From Pseudolysinimonas sp051954455 (lineage in GTDB: Bacteria; Actinomycetota; Actinomycetes; Actinomycetales; Microbacteriaceae), in assembly GCF_051954455.1 (NCBI RefSeq), contig NZ_JBQCHS010000023.1, positions 1-64,000 on the forward strand: a stretch of DNA of 64,000 bases, written 5' to 3'. This document shows, one piece after another, positions 8,575-17,380 of the stretch. Within the stretch, counting starts at the first letter, position 1. Every line of letters begins with the position of its first letter. Made by a program: the position numbers and the translations under genes. Under the pieces are notes generated by a model. It did not search any database, was not told the DNA's origin, and was given only the letters and a program-made list of their open reading frames with translations.

Positions 8575-9615
8575 ATGACCTCCACCCTGAGCATCGCCGT
8601 GATCGGCGCCGGATACTGGGGTCCCAACCTCGCCCGGAACTTCCGTTCCAGCGAGCACTGGGATCTCGCCGCCATCTGCGATCTCGATCGAGCGCGTGCC
8701 GAGAAGCTCGCCACGTCGCTCGGGGGGATCCCGGTCGTGACCGATCTCGCCGACGTCCTCGCCGATTCCTCGATCGACGCGGTCGCCATCGCGACGCCGG
8801 CGCGCACCCATCACCCCATCGCGATGGCCGCGTTGCGGGCGGGCAAGCACGTCGTCGTCGAGAAGCCGCTCGCCGACAGCCGGGAGCTCGGCGAGGCGAT
8901 GGTCCGCGAGGCCGACGAGCGCGGTCTGGTCCTCATGGCCGACCACACCTACTGCTACACCCCGGCCGCCCTCCGCATCCGCGAGCTCGTCGAGGCGGGC
9001 GAGCTGGGCGACATCCTCTTCATCGACTCGGTGCGTATCAACCTCGGGCTGATCCAACCGGACGTCGACGTCTTCTGGGATCTGGCGCCCCACGACCTCT
9101 CGATCATGGACTTCGTCCTTCCGGGGGGCCTGCAGACCGCGTCGGTCGCTGCCCAGGGCGCCGATCCGCTCGGAGCCGGGAAGGCCTGCATCGGCTACCT
9201 GAGCATGCCGCTCGCGAACGGCGGCGTCGCCCACGTGCACGTCAACTGGCTCAGCCCGACCAAGATCCGCCAGGTCGTCATCGGCGGATCCCGACGCACC
9301 CTCGTCTGGGACGATCTGAACCCGCAGCAGCGCCTCAGCGTCTACGACCGGGGCGTGGACCTCGCGCAGCAATCGGCCACCGACCGCACCGCCGCCACCG
9401 TCTCCTACCGTCTCGGCGACACCTGGTCGCCGGCGCTCCCGGAGCGCGAGGCCCTCTCGGCGATGGCGGCGGAGTTCGCCGCGAGCATCACGGAGGGTCG
9501 TCCGGCCCGTACGGATGGTCGGGCCGGATTGCGCGTGCTGTCCGCTCTCGAGGCCGCCCGCGGCAGCCTCGCCCAGAACGGCGCCCCCTTCGCCGTCACC
9601 GCATCCCCCAACTAG
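8575..9615 (+). CDS. Gfo/Idh/MocA-family NAD-dependent sugar dehydrogenase (WlbA-like)
   Basis: 346 residues. The N-terminal Rossmann fold has AVIGAGYWGPNLARNF, followed by the EKPLADS motif near residue 102 that carries the conserved catalytic lysine of the family. The C-terminal alpha/beta domain contains WDLAPHDLSIMDF, the conserved histidine region. Close relatives in surface-sugar loci oxidise C3 of a UDP-N-acetyl-glucosaminuronic acid or a related nucleotide sugar. A partner aminotransferase (12384-13493) and N-acetyltransferase (27689-28300) of the matching types are in the same locus, which supports a 3-amino sugar pathway. Start ATG 8575 has a GGAAG upstream. It follows a hairpin and begins a tightly packed run of sugar-modifying genes. 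Confidence 0.85.
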   Translation: MTSTLSIAVIGAGYWGPNLARNFRSSEHWDLAAICDLDRARAEKLATSLGGIPVVTDLADVLADSSIDAVAIATPARTHHPIAMAALRAGKHVVVEKPLADSRELGEAMVREADERGLVLMADHTYCYTPAALRIRELVEAGELGDILFIDSVRINLGLIQPDVDVFWDLAPHDLSIMDFVLPGGLQTASVAAQGADPLGAGKACIGYLSMPLANGGVAHVHVNWLSPTKIRQVVIGGSRRTLVWDDLNPQQRLSVYDRGVDLAQQSATDRTAATVSYRLGDTWSPALPEREALSAMAAEFAASITEGRPARTDGRAGLRVLSALEAARGSLAQNGAPFAVTASPN

Positions 9616-9627
9616 GAGTCCCTTCCC

Positions 9628-10623
9628 ATGACCGATCTCAGCGGCCAGAACGTCCTCGTCACCGGCGGCGCCGGCACGATCGGCTCGACGCTCGTCGACC
9701 AGCTGCTCGATGCGGGTGTCGCGCACGTCGACGTCCTCGACAATCTCGTCCGAGGCCGCCGCGCCAATCTCGACGACGCGCTCGCCACCGGTCGGGTCGA
9801 GCTCCACGAGGGGGACATCCGCGACCGCGCGGTCGTGCGACGGCTCGTCGACGGCAAGGACACCGTCTTCCACCAGGCCGCGATCCGCATCACGCAGTGC
9901 GCCGAGGAGCCGCGTCTCGCGCTTGAAGTGCTCGTCGACGGAACGTTCAACGTCGTCGAGGCCGCGGCAGAGCTCGGCGTCGGCAAGCTCGTCGCGGCCT
10001 CCAGCGCCTCGGTCTACGGGATGGCGGAGGAGTTCCCGACGACGGAGCGTCACCACCACCACACCAACGACACCCTCTACGGCGCCGCGAAGTCGTTCAA
10101 CGAGGGGCTCATCCGCAGCTTCCGCGCGATGCAGGGCCTGGATTACGTGCTGCTGCGCTACTTCAACGTGTACGGCCCGCGCATGGATGTCCACGGCCTG
10201 TACACCGAGGTCCTCGTCCGATGGATGGAGCGCATCGCCGACGGCAAGCCCCCGCTCATCTTCGGCGACGGCCAGCAGACGATGGACTTCGTCTTCACGA
10301 CCGACATCGCCCGAGCCAACGTGCTCGCGGCGCAGAGCGATGTCGTCGAAGGCGTCTACAACATCGCGCGCGGCGAGGAGACGAGCCTGCTCGGCCTCGC
10401 CGAGGCCCTCCTGCGGGTCATGGGATCGGACCTCTCCGTCGAGCACGGCCCCGAGCGCGCCGTGAACGGCGTGGTCCGTCGGCTCGCCGACACGCAGGCC
10501 GCGCGTAGCGATCTCGGATTCGAGGCCACCACGGGCCTCGAGGACGGGCTCCGCCAGCTCGTCGCCTGGTGGGAGCCGCTCCGCGAGGAGATCGCGGCCG
10601 GTCGCGCGGAGGTGCCGGCGTGA
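9628..10623 (+). CDS. NAD-dependent nucleotide-sugar epimerase/dehydratase (extended SDR)
   Basis: 331 residues. TGGAGTIGSTL near residue 14 is the NAD-binding glycine motif. The catalytic pair is in YGAAK (Tyr151, Lys155), preceded by SSASVYG. LRYFNVYGPRM and the DFVFTTDIARAN region are typical of UDP-glucose 4-epimerase-like enzymes. It probably epimerises or dehydrates a UDP- or dTDP-sugar feeding the two aminotransferases beside it. The gene is 12 nt after the dehydrogenase gene and its stop overlaps the next start. Epimerase versus dehydratase and the substrate are not decidable from sequence. Confidence 0.85.
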   Translation: MTDLSGQNVLVTGGAGTIGSTLVDQLLDAGVAHVDVLDNLVRGRRANLDDALATGRVELHEGDIRDRAVVRRLVDGKDTVFHQAAIRITQCAEEPRLALEVLVDGTFNVVEAAAELGVGKLVAASSASVYGMAEEFPTTERHHHHTNDTLYGAAKSFNEGLIRSFRAMQGLDYVLLRYFNVYGPRMDVHGLYTEVLVRWMERIADGKPPLIFGDGQQTMDFVFTTDIARANVLAAQSDVVEGVYNIARGEETSLLGLAEALLRVMGSDLSVEHGPERAVNGVVRRLADTQAARSDLGFEATTGLEDGLRQLVAWWEPLREEIAAGRAEVPA

Positions 10624-11768
10624 GCCGCATCAACGTCATGAAACCGTGGCTCGGACCGGAGGAGGCCGAGGCCGTCGCCGAGGCGATCGCCTCCGGCTGG
10701 GTTGCGCAGGGCCCGCGTGTGGCCGCGTTCGAGGCGGCCTTCGCCGAGCGCATGCAGGCGGAGCACGCGGTCGCGCTCTCCAACTGCACGACCGCGCTGC
10801 ACCTCGCCCTCGTCGTCGGCGGTGTCGAGGCCGGTGACGACGTCGTCGTGCCGTCGTTCTCGTTCATCGCGACGTCGAATGCGCCGACCTACGTCGGCGC
10901 CCGTCCGGTGTTCGCCGACGTGGACCCGATGACCGGCAACGTCACGGCCGAGACCGTCGAGGCGGCGATCACCCCGCGCACCCGCGCCGTGATCGTCGTC
11001 GATCAGGGCGGCGTGCCCGTCGACCTGGATGCGATCCGGGCCCTCTGCGACCCGCGCGGCATCCTCGTCGTCGAGGACGCCGCCTGCGGCGCCGGGTCGA
11101 CCTACAAGGGTCGGCCCGTCGGTGCCGGCGCCGAGCTCACCGCCTGGTCGTTCCACCCTCGCAAGCTGCTCACGACCGGCGAGGGGGGCATGCTGACGAC
11201 CCCGAACGCCGAATGGGCCGCGCGCGCGCGTCGTCTGCGCGAGCACGCGATGAGCGTGTCGGCCGCCGATCGTGCCGCCGCCGTGATCGCGCCCCCGGAG
11301 GAGTACGGGGAGATCGGCTTCAACTACCGCATGACCGACATGCAGGCGGCCGTGGGGCTCGTGCAGCTCGGTCGGCTCGACGCGATCGTGGCGCGCCGGC
11401 GCGGGATCGCCGCGGCGTATCGCGCGGCGCTCGGGAGCATCCCGGGTCTGCGCGTCGTCGCGGACCCGGAGCACGGCACCGCGAACTTCCAGTCGCTCTG
11501 GGTCGAGGTCGGCCCCCCGTATCCGCTCGACCGCGAGGCTCTCATGGTGCACCTCGCCGAGGCCGACATCTCGGCTCGTCGCGGCATCATGGCCGCGCAC
11601 CGCCAGCCCGCCTATGCCGACCGCGACACCGGCGGCGTGCCGCTGCCCGTCACGGAGCACCTCACCGACGACACCCTGATCCTGCCGGTCTTCCACCAGA
11701 TGACCGATGAGGAGCTCCAGCGCGTGATCGACGCGGTGCGGGCGCCGGTCGCCGTCGCCGCCGGTTGA
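10620..11768 (+). CDS. DegT/DnrJ/EryC1/StrS-family sugar aminotransferase 1
   Basis: 382-residue PLP enzyme. GTG 10620 overlaps the previous stop (GTGA). The N-terminus MKPWLGPEEAEAV and the lysine in SFHPRKLLTTGEGG (Lys182, Schiff base) are typical of the PseC/perosamine-synthase branch, which puts an amino group at C4 of a 4-keto nucleotide sugar. VVEDAACGAGS contains the cofactor-binding Asp. It is 1 nt from the NeuD-like acyltransferase gene, so the amino group formed here may be the one acylated next. Substrate is inferred only. Confidence 0.87.
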   Translation: MSRINVMKPWLGPEEAEAVAEAIASGWVAQGPRVAAFEAAFAERMQAEHAVALSNCTTALHLALVVGGVEAGDDVVVPSFSFIATSNAPTYVGARPVFADVDPMTGNVTAETVEAAITPRTRAVIVVDQGGVPVDLDAIRALCDPRGILVVEDAACGAGSTYKGRPVGAGAELTAWSFHPRKLLTTGEGGMLTTPNAEWAARARRLREHAMSVSAADRAAAVIAPPEEYGEIGFNYRMTDMQAAVGLVQLGRLDAIVARRRGIAAAYRAALGSIPGLRVVADPEHGTANFQSLWVEVGPPYPLDREALMVHLAEADISARRGIMAAHRQPAYADRDTGGVPLPVTEHLTDDTLILPVFHQMTDEELQRVIDAVRAPVAVAAG

Positions 11769-11769
11769 C

Positions 11770-12387
11770 ATGGACGTCCTGCTGCTCGCCGCGGGCGGTC
11801 TCGCGCGCGAGGTCCTCGGCGCCGACCTGCCCGGGATCGACGTCATCGGCCTGCTCGACGACGACCCCGCGCGCGTCGGCGCCGAGATCGGCGGCCGACC
11901 CGTGCTGGGGGGCATCGACCTGGCCCGCGAGCGACCCGAGCAGCTCCTCGTGTGCGCCGGATCGGGCGCGGCCCGCCGGCGCATCGTCGAGCGGATCGGC
12001 GCGGGTGACGAGCGCTTCGCGACGGCGATCGACGCCTCGGTGCGCATCCCCGCGGGGTGCACGGTCGGCGCCGGATCGATCCTGCTGGCGGGGACCGTGC
12101 TGACCGCCGACGTCACGGTAGGGCGGCACGTCGTCGCCATGCCGGACGTCGTCCTGACGCACGACGACGTCATCGCCGACTACGCGACTCTCGCCGCCGG
12201 GGTGCGACTCGGCGGGGGTGTCCATGTCGGCGAGGCCGCCTACCTCGGCATGAGCGGCGCGGTGCGGCAGAATCTGCGGATCGGTGCGGATGCGCTGATC
12301 GGAATGGGAGCGGTCGTCCTTCGGGATGTACCGCCGGGAGAGACCTGGGTCGGCGTACCGGCCGAGAAGATGGGGGACCGTTCGTGA
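11770..12387 (+). CDS. NeuD/PglD-type sugar acyltransferase
   Basis: 205 residues. The N-terminal half is a small Rossmann-like domain (LLAAGGLAREVL, then LLDDDPARVG). The C-terminal half is a left-handed beta-helix of hexapeptide repeats (GCTVGAGSILLAGTVL, GVHVGEAAYLGMSG). This is the layout of PglD/NeuD/VioB acetyltransferases that use acetyl-CoA to N- or O-acylate a nucleotide amino sugar. The catalytic histidine is probably in VLTHDD. The gene lies between the two aminotransferases, starts 1 nt after the first one and overlaps the second by 4 nt. Confidence 0.82.
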   Translation: MDVLLLAAGGLAREVLGADLPGIDVIGLLDDDPARVGAEIGGRPVLGGIDLARERPEQLLVCAGSGAARRRIVERIGAGDERFATAIDASVRIPAGCTVGAGSILLAGTVLTADVTVGRHVVAMPDVVLTHDDVIADYATLAAGVRLGGGVHVGEAAYLGMSGAVRQNLRIGADALIGMGAVVLRDVPPGETWVGVPAEKMGDRS

Positions 12388-13493
12388 AGGTGCCGTTCCT
12401 GGACCTCGTGTCGCAGCAGGCCGAGATCGCCGACGAGGTGCTGGCCGGCTGGCAGCAGCTGCTGGCCACGTCGGCCTTCATCGGCGGGGAGCCCGTGTCG
12501 GCCTTCGAGCGCGAGTTCGGCGCCTACATCGGATCGACGCACACGGTCGGGGTCGCCAACGGGACCGATGCGATCGAGCTGGCCCTGCGCGCGCTCGGCG
12601 TCGGGCCAGGCGACGAGGTCGTCCTCCCGGCGAACACCTTCATCGCGACCGGGGAGGCGGTGTCCCGCATCGGAGCAGTGCCGGTGCTCGTCGACGTCGA
12701 TCCCGACCATCTGCTCATGGACCCGGACGCGACGAATGCGGCGGTCACGTCGCGCACCGCCGCGATCGTGCCCGTCCACCTGTACGGCCAGATGGCGCCC
12801 ATGACCGAGATCCTGGCCGTCGCCGAGCGGCACGGCCTTCCCGTCGTCGAGGACAACGCGCAGGCGCAGGGGGCGAGCTCGCCGGCGGGGCGTGCGGGTG
12901 CGGTGGGCAGGATCGCGGCGACGAGCTTCTACCCGGGTAAGAACCTCGGGGCGATGGGCGATGCCGGTGCGGTGACGACCGGCGACGCAGAGCTCGCCCA
13001 TGCCGTGCGCGAGCTCTCCGCCCACGGGAGCTCCGTCAAGTACGTCCATGAGCGCATCGGTATGAACAGCCGGCTCGACGCCGTCCAGGCCGTCGCCTTG
13101 AGCGCGAAGCTGCGCCGGCTGGAGAGCTGGAACGCGGCGCGTCGTTCCGCCGCCGACCGCTACGCCGAGCTCCTCGCCGACATCGACGCAGTCGCGGCGC
13201 CCCGATCGCGGGAGGGCAACATCGACGTCTGGCATCTCTACGTCGTGCAGGTGGACCGGCGGGACCGCGTGCTGACCGCGCTCGGCGAGGAGGGCATCGG
13301 CGCCGCCATCCACTATCCGACCCCGGTGCACCTGAGCCCGGCCTACGCCGGTCTCGGGATCGCGCGCGGCGCCTTCCCCGTGGCGGAGGCCGCGGCCGAC
13401 CGGATCCTCTCGCTGCCGATGTTCCCGCATCTCACCGCCGACCAGCAGGAGCTGGTCGCTGCGGGGCTGCGCCGCGCGGTCGAGGCGGGCTGA
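12384..13493 (+). CDS. DegT/DnrJ/EryC1/StrS-family sugar aminotransferase 2 (FdtB/WlbC-like)
   Basis: 369-residue PLP enzyme. GTG 12384 overlaps the preceding stop (GTGA) and gives the family N-terminus KVPFLDLVSQQAEI. Schiff-base Lys186 sits in SFYPGKNLGAMGDAG, a form typical of 3-aminotransferases such as FdtB, QdtB and WlbC. VVEDNAQAQGA holds the cofactor Asp. It would aminate the 3-keto sugar made by the Gfo/Idh enzyme at 8575-9615; the fitting acetyltransferase is at 27689-28300. The next gene starts 40 nt later. Confidence 0.87.
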   Translation: MKVPFLDLVSQQAEIADEVLAGWQQLLATSAFIGGEPVSAFEREFGAYIGSTHTVGVANGTDAIELALRALGVGPGDEVVLPANTFIATGEAVSRIGAVPVLVDVDPDHLLMDPDATNAAVTSRTAAIVPVHLYGQMAPMTEILAVAERHGLPVVEDNAQAQGASSPAGRAGAVGRIAATSFYPGKNLGAMGDAGAVTTGDAELAHAVRELSAHGSSVKYVHERIGMNSRLDAVQAVALSAKLRRLESWNAARRSAADRYAELLADIDAVAAPRSREGNIDVWHLYVVQVDRRDRVLTALGEEGIGAAIHYPTPVHLSPAYAGLGIARGAFPVAEAAADRILSLPMFPHLTADQQELVAAGLRRAVEAG

Positions 13494-13533
13494 GGCGGAG
13501 CGGGCGCTGGCCGGGCGGCACGAGGGGGAGCGG

Positions 13534-15000
13534 ATGACGCGGAGGAGGAATCGGCCTCCGGGCGGGGCCTCGCGCGCGCTCGTGTGGAGCTTCGGCAGCA
13601 ACATCGTGTCCCGTCTCGGCACGCTGGCGATCGGGATCCTGCTCTCGCGCATCCTCGGCCCCGAGGCGTTCGGCACCTACGCCGTCGCGTTCGTCGCTCT
13701 GACCGCCGTCCTCAGCTTCAACGACGTCGGAGTCAGCCTGGCCATCGTCCGCTGGCAGCGCGATCCGCGCGAGATCGCCCCGACCGTCGCGACGGTCTCC
13801 CTGATCGCGAGCGTCGTGATCTTCTCCGCCGGGTTCTTCGTCGCGCCGTTCTACGCGGCGGCGATGGGTTCGCCGGAAGCGACGGGCGTGGTCCGGGTCC
13901 TTCTCATCGGCATCCTGATCGACGGACTCGTCGCCGTCCCCGCCGCCCTCCTGCAGCGCGAGTTCCGGCAGGGGACGCGCGCGGGCATCGACCAGCTCAA
14001 CGTCTGGCTCGGTGCGGCGGTCTCGGTGGCGCTCGCGATCCTGGGCATGGGGGCGATGAGCCTGGCCATCGGTCGGGTGGTGGGGAGCGGGGTCTCCGGC
14101 ATCATCTTCTTCATCGTCTCGCCGCATCCCCTGCGGTTCGGCCTCGACCGGGCGGTGCTGCGCGAGCTGCTCGGATTCGGTCTCCCGCTCGCCGGGACGA
14201 GTCTGATCGCCTTCGCCATCGGGTACGCCGATCAGGTGGTCGTCGGGGCCGTCCTCGGGCCGGTGTCCCTCGGCTTCTACGTCCTCGCCTTCAACCTCTC
14301 GAGCTGGCCCGTCAGCGTCTTCTCCTCCCCGCTGCGCGCCGTCGCCCCCGCCGCCTTCTCCCGGCTCCAGGACGACCCCGTCCAGATGGACCGCGCCTTC
14401 CGCTCCGCATTCCGTCTGGTCGCCATCGCCGCCCTGCCGGTATGCTTCTTCCTGGCCGGAGCCGCCGAGCCGATCGTCCGCTTCGTCTACGGTGAGCAGT
14501 GGGCGCCCGCCGCCCACGTGCTCGGCTGGCTCGGGCTCTTCGGCGCGTTACGGATCCTGTTCGAGTTGAGCTACGACTTCCTGGTCGTCCTCCGGCGTTC
14601 GGGCTGGTTGCTCACGATCCAGGCGATCTGGGCGCTGGTGCTGGTCGGCGCGCTGATCGGCGGGACGCTGCTCGACGGGATGCGGGGCGCGGCGATCGCG
14701 CAGCTGATCGTCGGATCGGTGGTGGTGCTTCCTCTCTACCTCGGGATGCTCGCGCGCTCGGGCGTCCGGATCGGGCCCATGCTGCTCCGGGCGGCCGTGC
14801 CGCTGCTCGCGGCCATCGTCGTGCTCGTCTCGTCGCTCCTGCTCGCCGCGGTGCTGGCGCCGCCGGTCGTCCCGGCCGTCCTGTCCGGCTTGCTCGCGGT
14901 CCTCCTGATCGGCGGCCTGCTCCTGCTCGAGCGCTCGTCGATCGCCGAACTGCGCGCCACCTGGGCGGCGAGCAGGGCTCTCGAGGCGAGTGCGGCATGA
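13534..15000 (+). CDS. Polysaccharide flippase of the MOP family (Wzx-like)
   Basis: 488 residues with about 12-14 predicted hydrophobic segments spread along the whole length, starting SNIVSRLGTLAIGILLSRILG. It has the N-terminal GPEAFGTYAVAFV pattern of the Polysacc_synt family. It would flip lipid-linked repeat units across the membrane for polymerisation outside. ATG 13534 has GGGGGAG upstream. The stop overlaps the next start by 4 nt (ATGA), consistent with translational coupling to the glycosyltransferase. Confidence 0.87.
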   Translation: MTRRRNRPPGGASRALVWSFGSNIVSRLGTLAIGILLSRILGPEAFGTYAVAFVALTAVLSFNDVGVSLAIVRWQRDPREIAPTVATVSLIASVVIFSAGFFVAPFYAAAMGSPEATGVVRVLLIGILIDGLVAVPAALLQREFRQGTRAGIDQLNVWLGAAVSVALAILGMGAMSLAIGRVVGSGVSGIIFFIVSPHPLRFGLDRAVLRELLGFGLPLAGTSLIAFAIGYADQVVVGAVLGPVSLGFYVLAFNLSSWPVSVFSSPLRAVAPAAFSRLQDDPVQMDRAFRSAFRLVAIAALPVCFFLAGAAEPIVRFVYGEQWAPAAHVLGWLGLFGALRILFELSYDFLVVLRRSGWLLTIQAIWALVLVGALIGGTLLDGMRGAAIAQLIVGSVVVLPLYLGMLARSGVRIGPMLLRAAVPLLAAIVVLVSSLLLAAVLAPPVVPAVLSGLLAVLLIGGLLLLERSSIAELRATWAASRALEASAA

Positions 15001-16256
15001 GGATCCTGGTGTACCCGCACGATCTCGGGATGGGCGGGAGCCAGCTGAACGCGGTCGAGCTCGCCGCCGGGGTGCGCGATCTGGGGCACGACGTGGTCGT
15101 CGCCGGGCGGCCGGGGGCGTTGAACGCACGGATCTCCGAGCTCGGCCTCGATTTCGTCGAGCTGCCGCGGCCCGGGAAGCGCCCGTCCCCGACGGTCGCG
15201 CGGGCGCTCCGCGACCTCATCGACGCCCGCTCGCTCGATCTCCTGCACGGCTACGAGTGGCCGCCGACCCTCGAGGCCGAACTCGCCGCCGTCGGGCGCC
15301 CGCGCGTCGCCGTGGTCTCCACCGTCATGTCGATGGCCGTGCCGCCGTTCATCCCGAGCGGCGCGGACCTCGTGGTGGGGACTCGCGAGATCGCCGACCA
15401 CGAGGTCCGACGGCGGGGACGCCGGCGTGTCCACGTGGTCGAGCCGCCTGTCGACCTCTCCTACAACCGTCCGGACCTCGACCTCGACGTCGCCGGATTC
15501 CGGGCGCGGTACGCCCTCGACGACGACCGGGTGACGGTCGTGGCCGTCGCCCGGTTCGCCCACGAGCTGAAGCTCGAGGGGACCCTGACGGCGATCGACG
15601 TGGCGGCGGAGGAGCCGCGCATGCAGCTCGTCCTGGTCGGAGACGGACCGGCCCGAGACGAGGTGGCTGCTCGAGCCGACCGTGCGAACTCCGCCGCGGG
15701 ACGCCGCGCCGTGGTCCTGACCGGGGCGCTGGCCGACCCGCGGCCGGCCTACGCGGCCGCCCACATCTCGCTCGGCATGGGGGGATCGGCGCTCCGCGCC
15801 CTCGCCTTCGGCTCGCCCCTCGTCGTCCAGGGGGAGCGCGGGTTCTGGCGCCTTCTCACGCCGGAGTCGCTGGAGTCCTTCCTCTGGACGGGCTGGTACG
15901 GCGTCGGCGAGGGCCCCGAGAGCGGCGCGTCGCGGCTGCGCGGGATCCTCGGACCGCTGCTCGGCGATGCGGCCCGGCGGGCGGACCTGGGCGCCTACGG
16001 CCTCCAGGTCGTGCGGGCCGGGTTCTCGTTGGAGCAGGCCGCGCAGCGGCAGGCGGAGATCTACGCTGCGGCGGTGCAGGAGCCGCCCTCGCGGGCCGTC
16101 CGGCGGCGGGGCGACGTCGCCTCCCTCGCCCGTTACTCGGCCTACTACGCCCGGAAGCGGCTGCGGCGGTTGCAGGGAAGCGAACGCGCGGACGACTTCA
16201 ATGCGCGACCGGTGGCAGCGCGGAACGCGGCGGCACCGGGCCGGAGGGGCGCATGA
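14997..16256 (+). CDS. Glycosyltransferase, GT4-like
   Basis: 419 residues with a GT-B fold pattern. The N-terminal glycine-rich motif is LGMGGSQLNAVELAAGVRDLG, typical of GT4 acceptor domains. The C-terminal donor domain begins near residue 180 (VTVVAVARFAHELKLEG) and contains LVGDGPARDEV and a reduced EX7E-like region (AHISLGMGGSALRALAFGSPLVV). The C-terminus is very basic and may bind the membrane. The start ATG overlaps the flippase stop and its own stop overlaps the next start. Donor and acceptor are unknown. Confidence 0.82.
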   Translation: MRILVYPHDLGMGGSQLNAVELAAGVRDLGHDVVVAGRPGALNARISELGLDFVELPRPGKRPSPTVARALRDLIDARSLDLLHGYEWPPTLEAELAAVGRPRVAVVSTVMSMAVPPFIPSGADLVVGTREIADHEVRRRGRRRVHVVEPPVDLSYNRPDLDLDVAGFRARYALDDDRVTVVAVARFAHELKLEGTLTAIDVAAEEPRMQLVLVGDGPARDEVAARADRANSAAGRRAVVLTGALADPRPAYAAAHISLGMGGSALRALAFGSPLVVQGERGFWRLLTPESLESFLWTGWYGVGEGPESGASRLRGILGPLLGDAARRADLGAYGLQVVRAGFSLEQAAQRQAEIYAAAVQEPPSRAVRRRGDVASLARYSAYYARKRLRRLQGSERADDFNARPVAARNAAAPGRRGA

Positions 16257-17380
16257 CCGGCGGAGCCGTCGTGTGGCTCGCCGGAGTCGACTGGGACGGG
16301 CCTCCTGGCACGGATCGACGCCTCGTGCCCGAGCTCGCCGCACTCCGCCCCGTGCTGTGGGTGGATCCCCCCGCGTCGGTGTTCGGGGCGGGGCCGGTGG
16401 ACGAGCGACCGGTCGCCGGCGTGGTGCGCCGTCGCCCGATCAGCCTTCCCGGGATGACCCGGCCCGGATCCCGCGTCGTCGCCTCCGCACGGGCCGGCGC
16501 CGCGGCGCGGGCGCTGGCCCGTGCGCACGGGCCGGTGGCGGCGACCGTCGTGGCCCGCCCGCTCGCGACATTCCCACGGGGGGTCGGGGGCGCCCGCATC
16601 CTCTTCGCGACCGACGACTGGATCGCAGGGGCGGCTCTCATGGGCCTCGATCGTCGCGCCGTGGAGCGCGACCTCCGCTCCGCGCTCCGTGCCGCCGACG
16701 CCGTCGTGGCGGTGAGCCCCGCACTCCTCGACCTGCTCGACGGAATCGGGGTGGCACGACCGGAGGCGACGCGCCTGGTGCTGCCGAACGGCGCCCCGGC
16801 GGTCACCGTCGGCGCAGGTTCGGAGCCGGTGGCCGTCCTCGTCGGACAGCTCAACGAGCGTCTGGACCTCGCGGCGCTCGAGGCGGTCCTGGCTGCGGGG
16901 GTCGCGATCCGCGTCTACGGGCGGGTCGTCGCCCGCGAGGAGACGGTTCGATCGCGTCTCGAGGCGCTCCTGGCCCACGAGAGGGTCGAGTGGCGCGGTG
17001 CCGTCGCGCCCGAGGTCCTGGCGGCGGAGCTCCCGACCGCTGCCGTCGGCCTCACGCCGTACACGGACACGCCGTTCAACCGGGCGAGCTCGCCCCTCAA
17101 GACGTGGGACTACCTGGCGGCAGGGCTCCCCGTCGTGTCGACCGACCTCTCGGCGTCACGGTGGATCGACAGCTGCGAGGTCTTGGTCGCGACCGATGCG
17201 GTCGACTTCGCGGACAAGGCGCGGGCGCAGATCGATCGTGCTGCGGCGGTCGGACGAGCCGACGAGCCCCACCGACTCGCGACGGCGCACTCCTGGGTGC
17301 ACCGCGCCGCCGCGATGGACCGTCTCATCGGCGCGGTGGCGACGACGCGGCCCACACCAGTGGGATCGGCTCGAGGGTGA
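16253..17380 (+). CDS. Glycosyltransferase, GT-B type
   Basis: 375 residues. The N-terminus VVWLAGVDWDG is a short acceptor-side motif seen in surface-sugar transferases. A ADAVVAVSPALLDLL helix lies near residue 150. The donor domain contains VAVLVGQLNERLD, IRVYGRVV, GAVAPEVLAAELPTAAVGL and the terminal SSPLKTWDYLAAGLPVVST, a typical GT4 nucleotide-sugar contact. ATG 16253 overlaps the preceding stop (ATGA). The last 56 bases overlap the end of the convergent polymerase gene on the other strand. Substrates unknown. Confidence 0.8.
   Translation: MTGGAVVWLAGVDWDGPPGTDRRLVPELAALRPVLWVDPPASVFGAGPVDERPVAGVVRRRPISLPGMTRPGSRVVASARAGAAARALARAHGPVAATVVARPLATFPRGVGGARILFATDDWIAGAALMGLDRRAVERDLRSALRAADAVVAVSPALLDLLDGIGVARPEATRLVLPNGAPAVTVGAGSEPVAVLVGQLNERLDLAALEAVLAAGVAIRVYGRVVAREETVRSRLEALLAHERVEWRGAVAPEVLAAELPTAAVGLTPYTDTPFNRASSPLKTWDYLAAGLPVVSTDLSASRWIDSCEVLVATDAVDFADKARAQIDRAAAVGRADEPHRLATAHSWVHRAAAMDRLIGAVATTRPTPVGSARG

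Noticed and set aside
2874..8807. A nearly 2000-codon open frame antisense to the DUF4082 gene
   Set aside because: Rich in Arg/Gly/Ala/Val with no domain pattern; a by-product of GC-rich third positions on the real strand, which has a signal peptide and clear modules.
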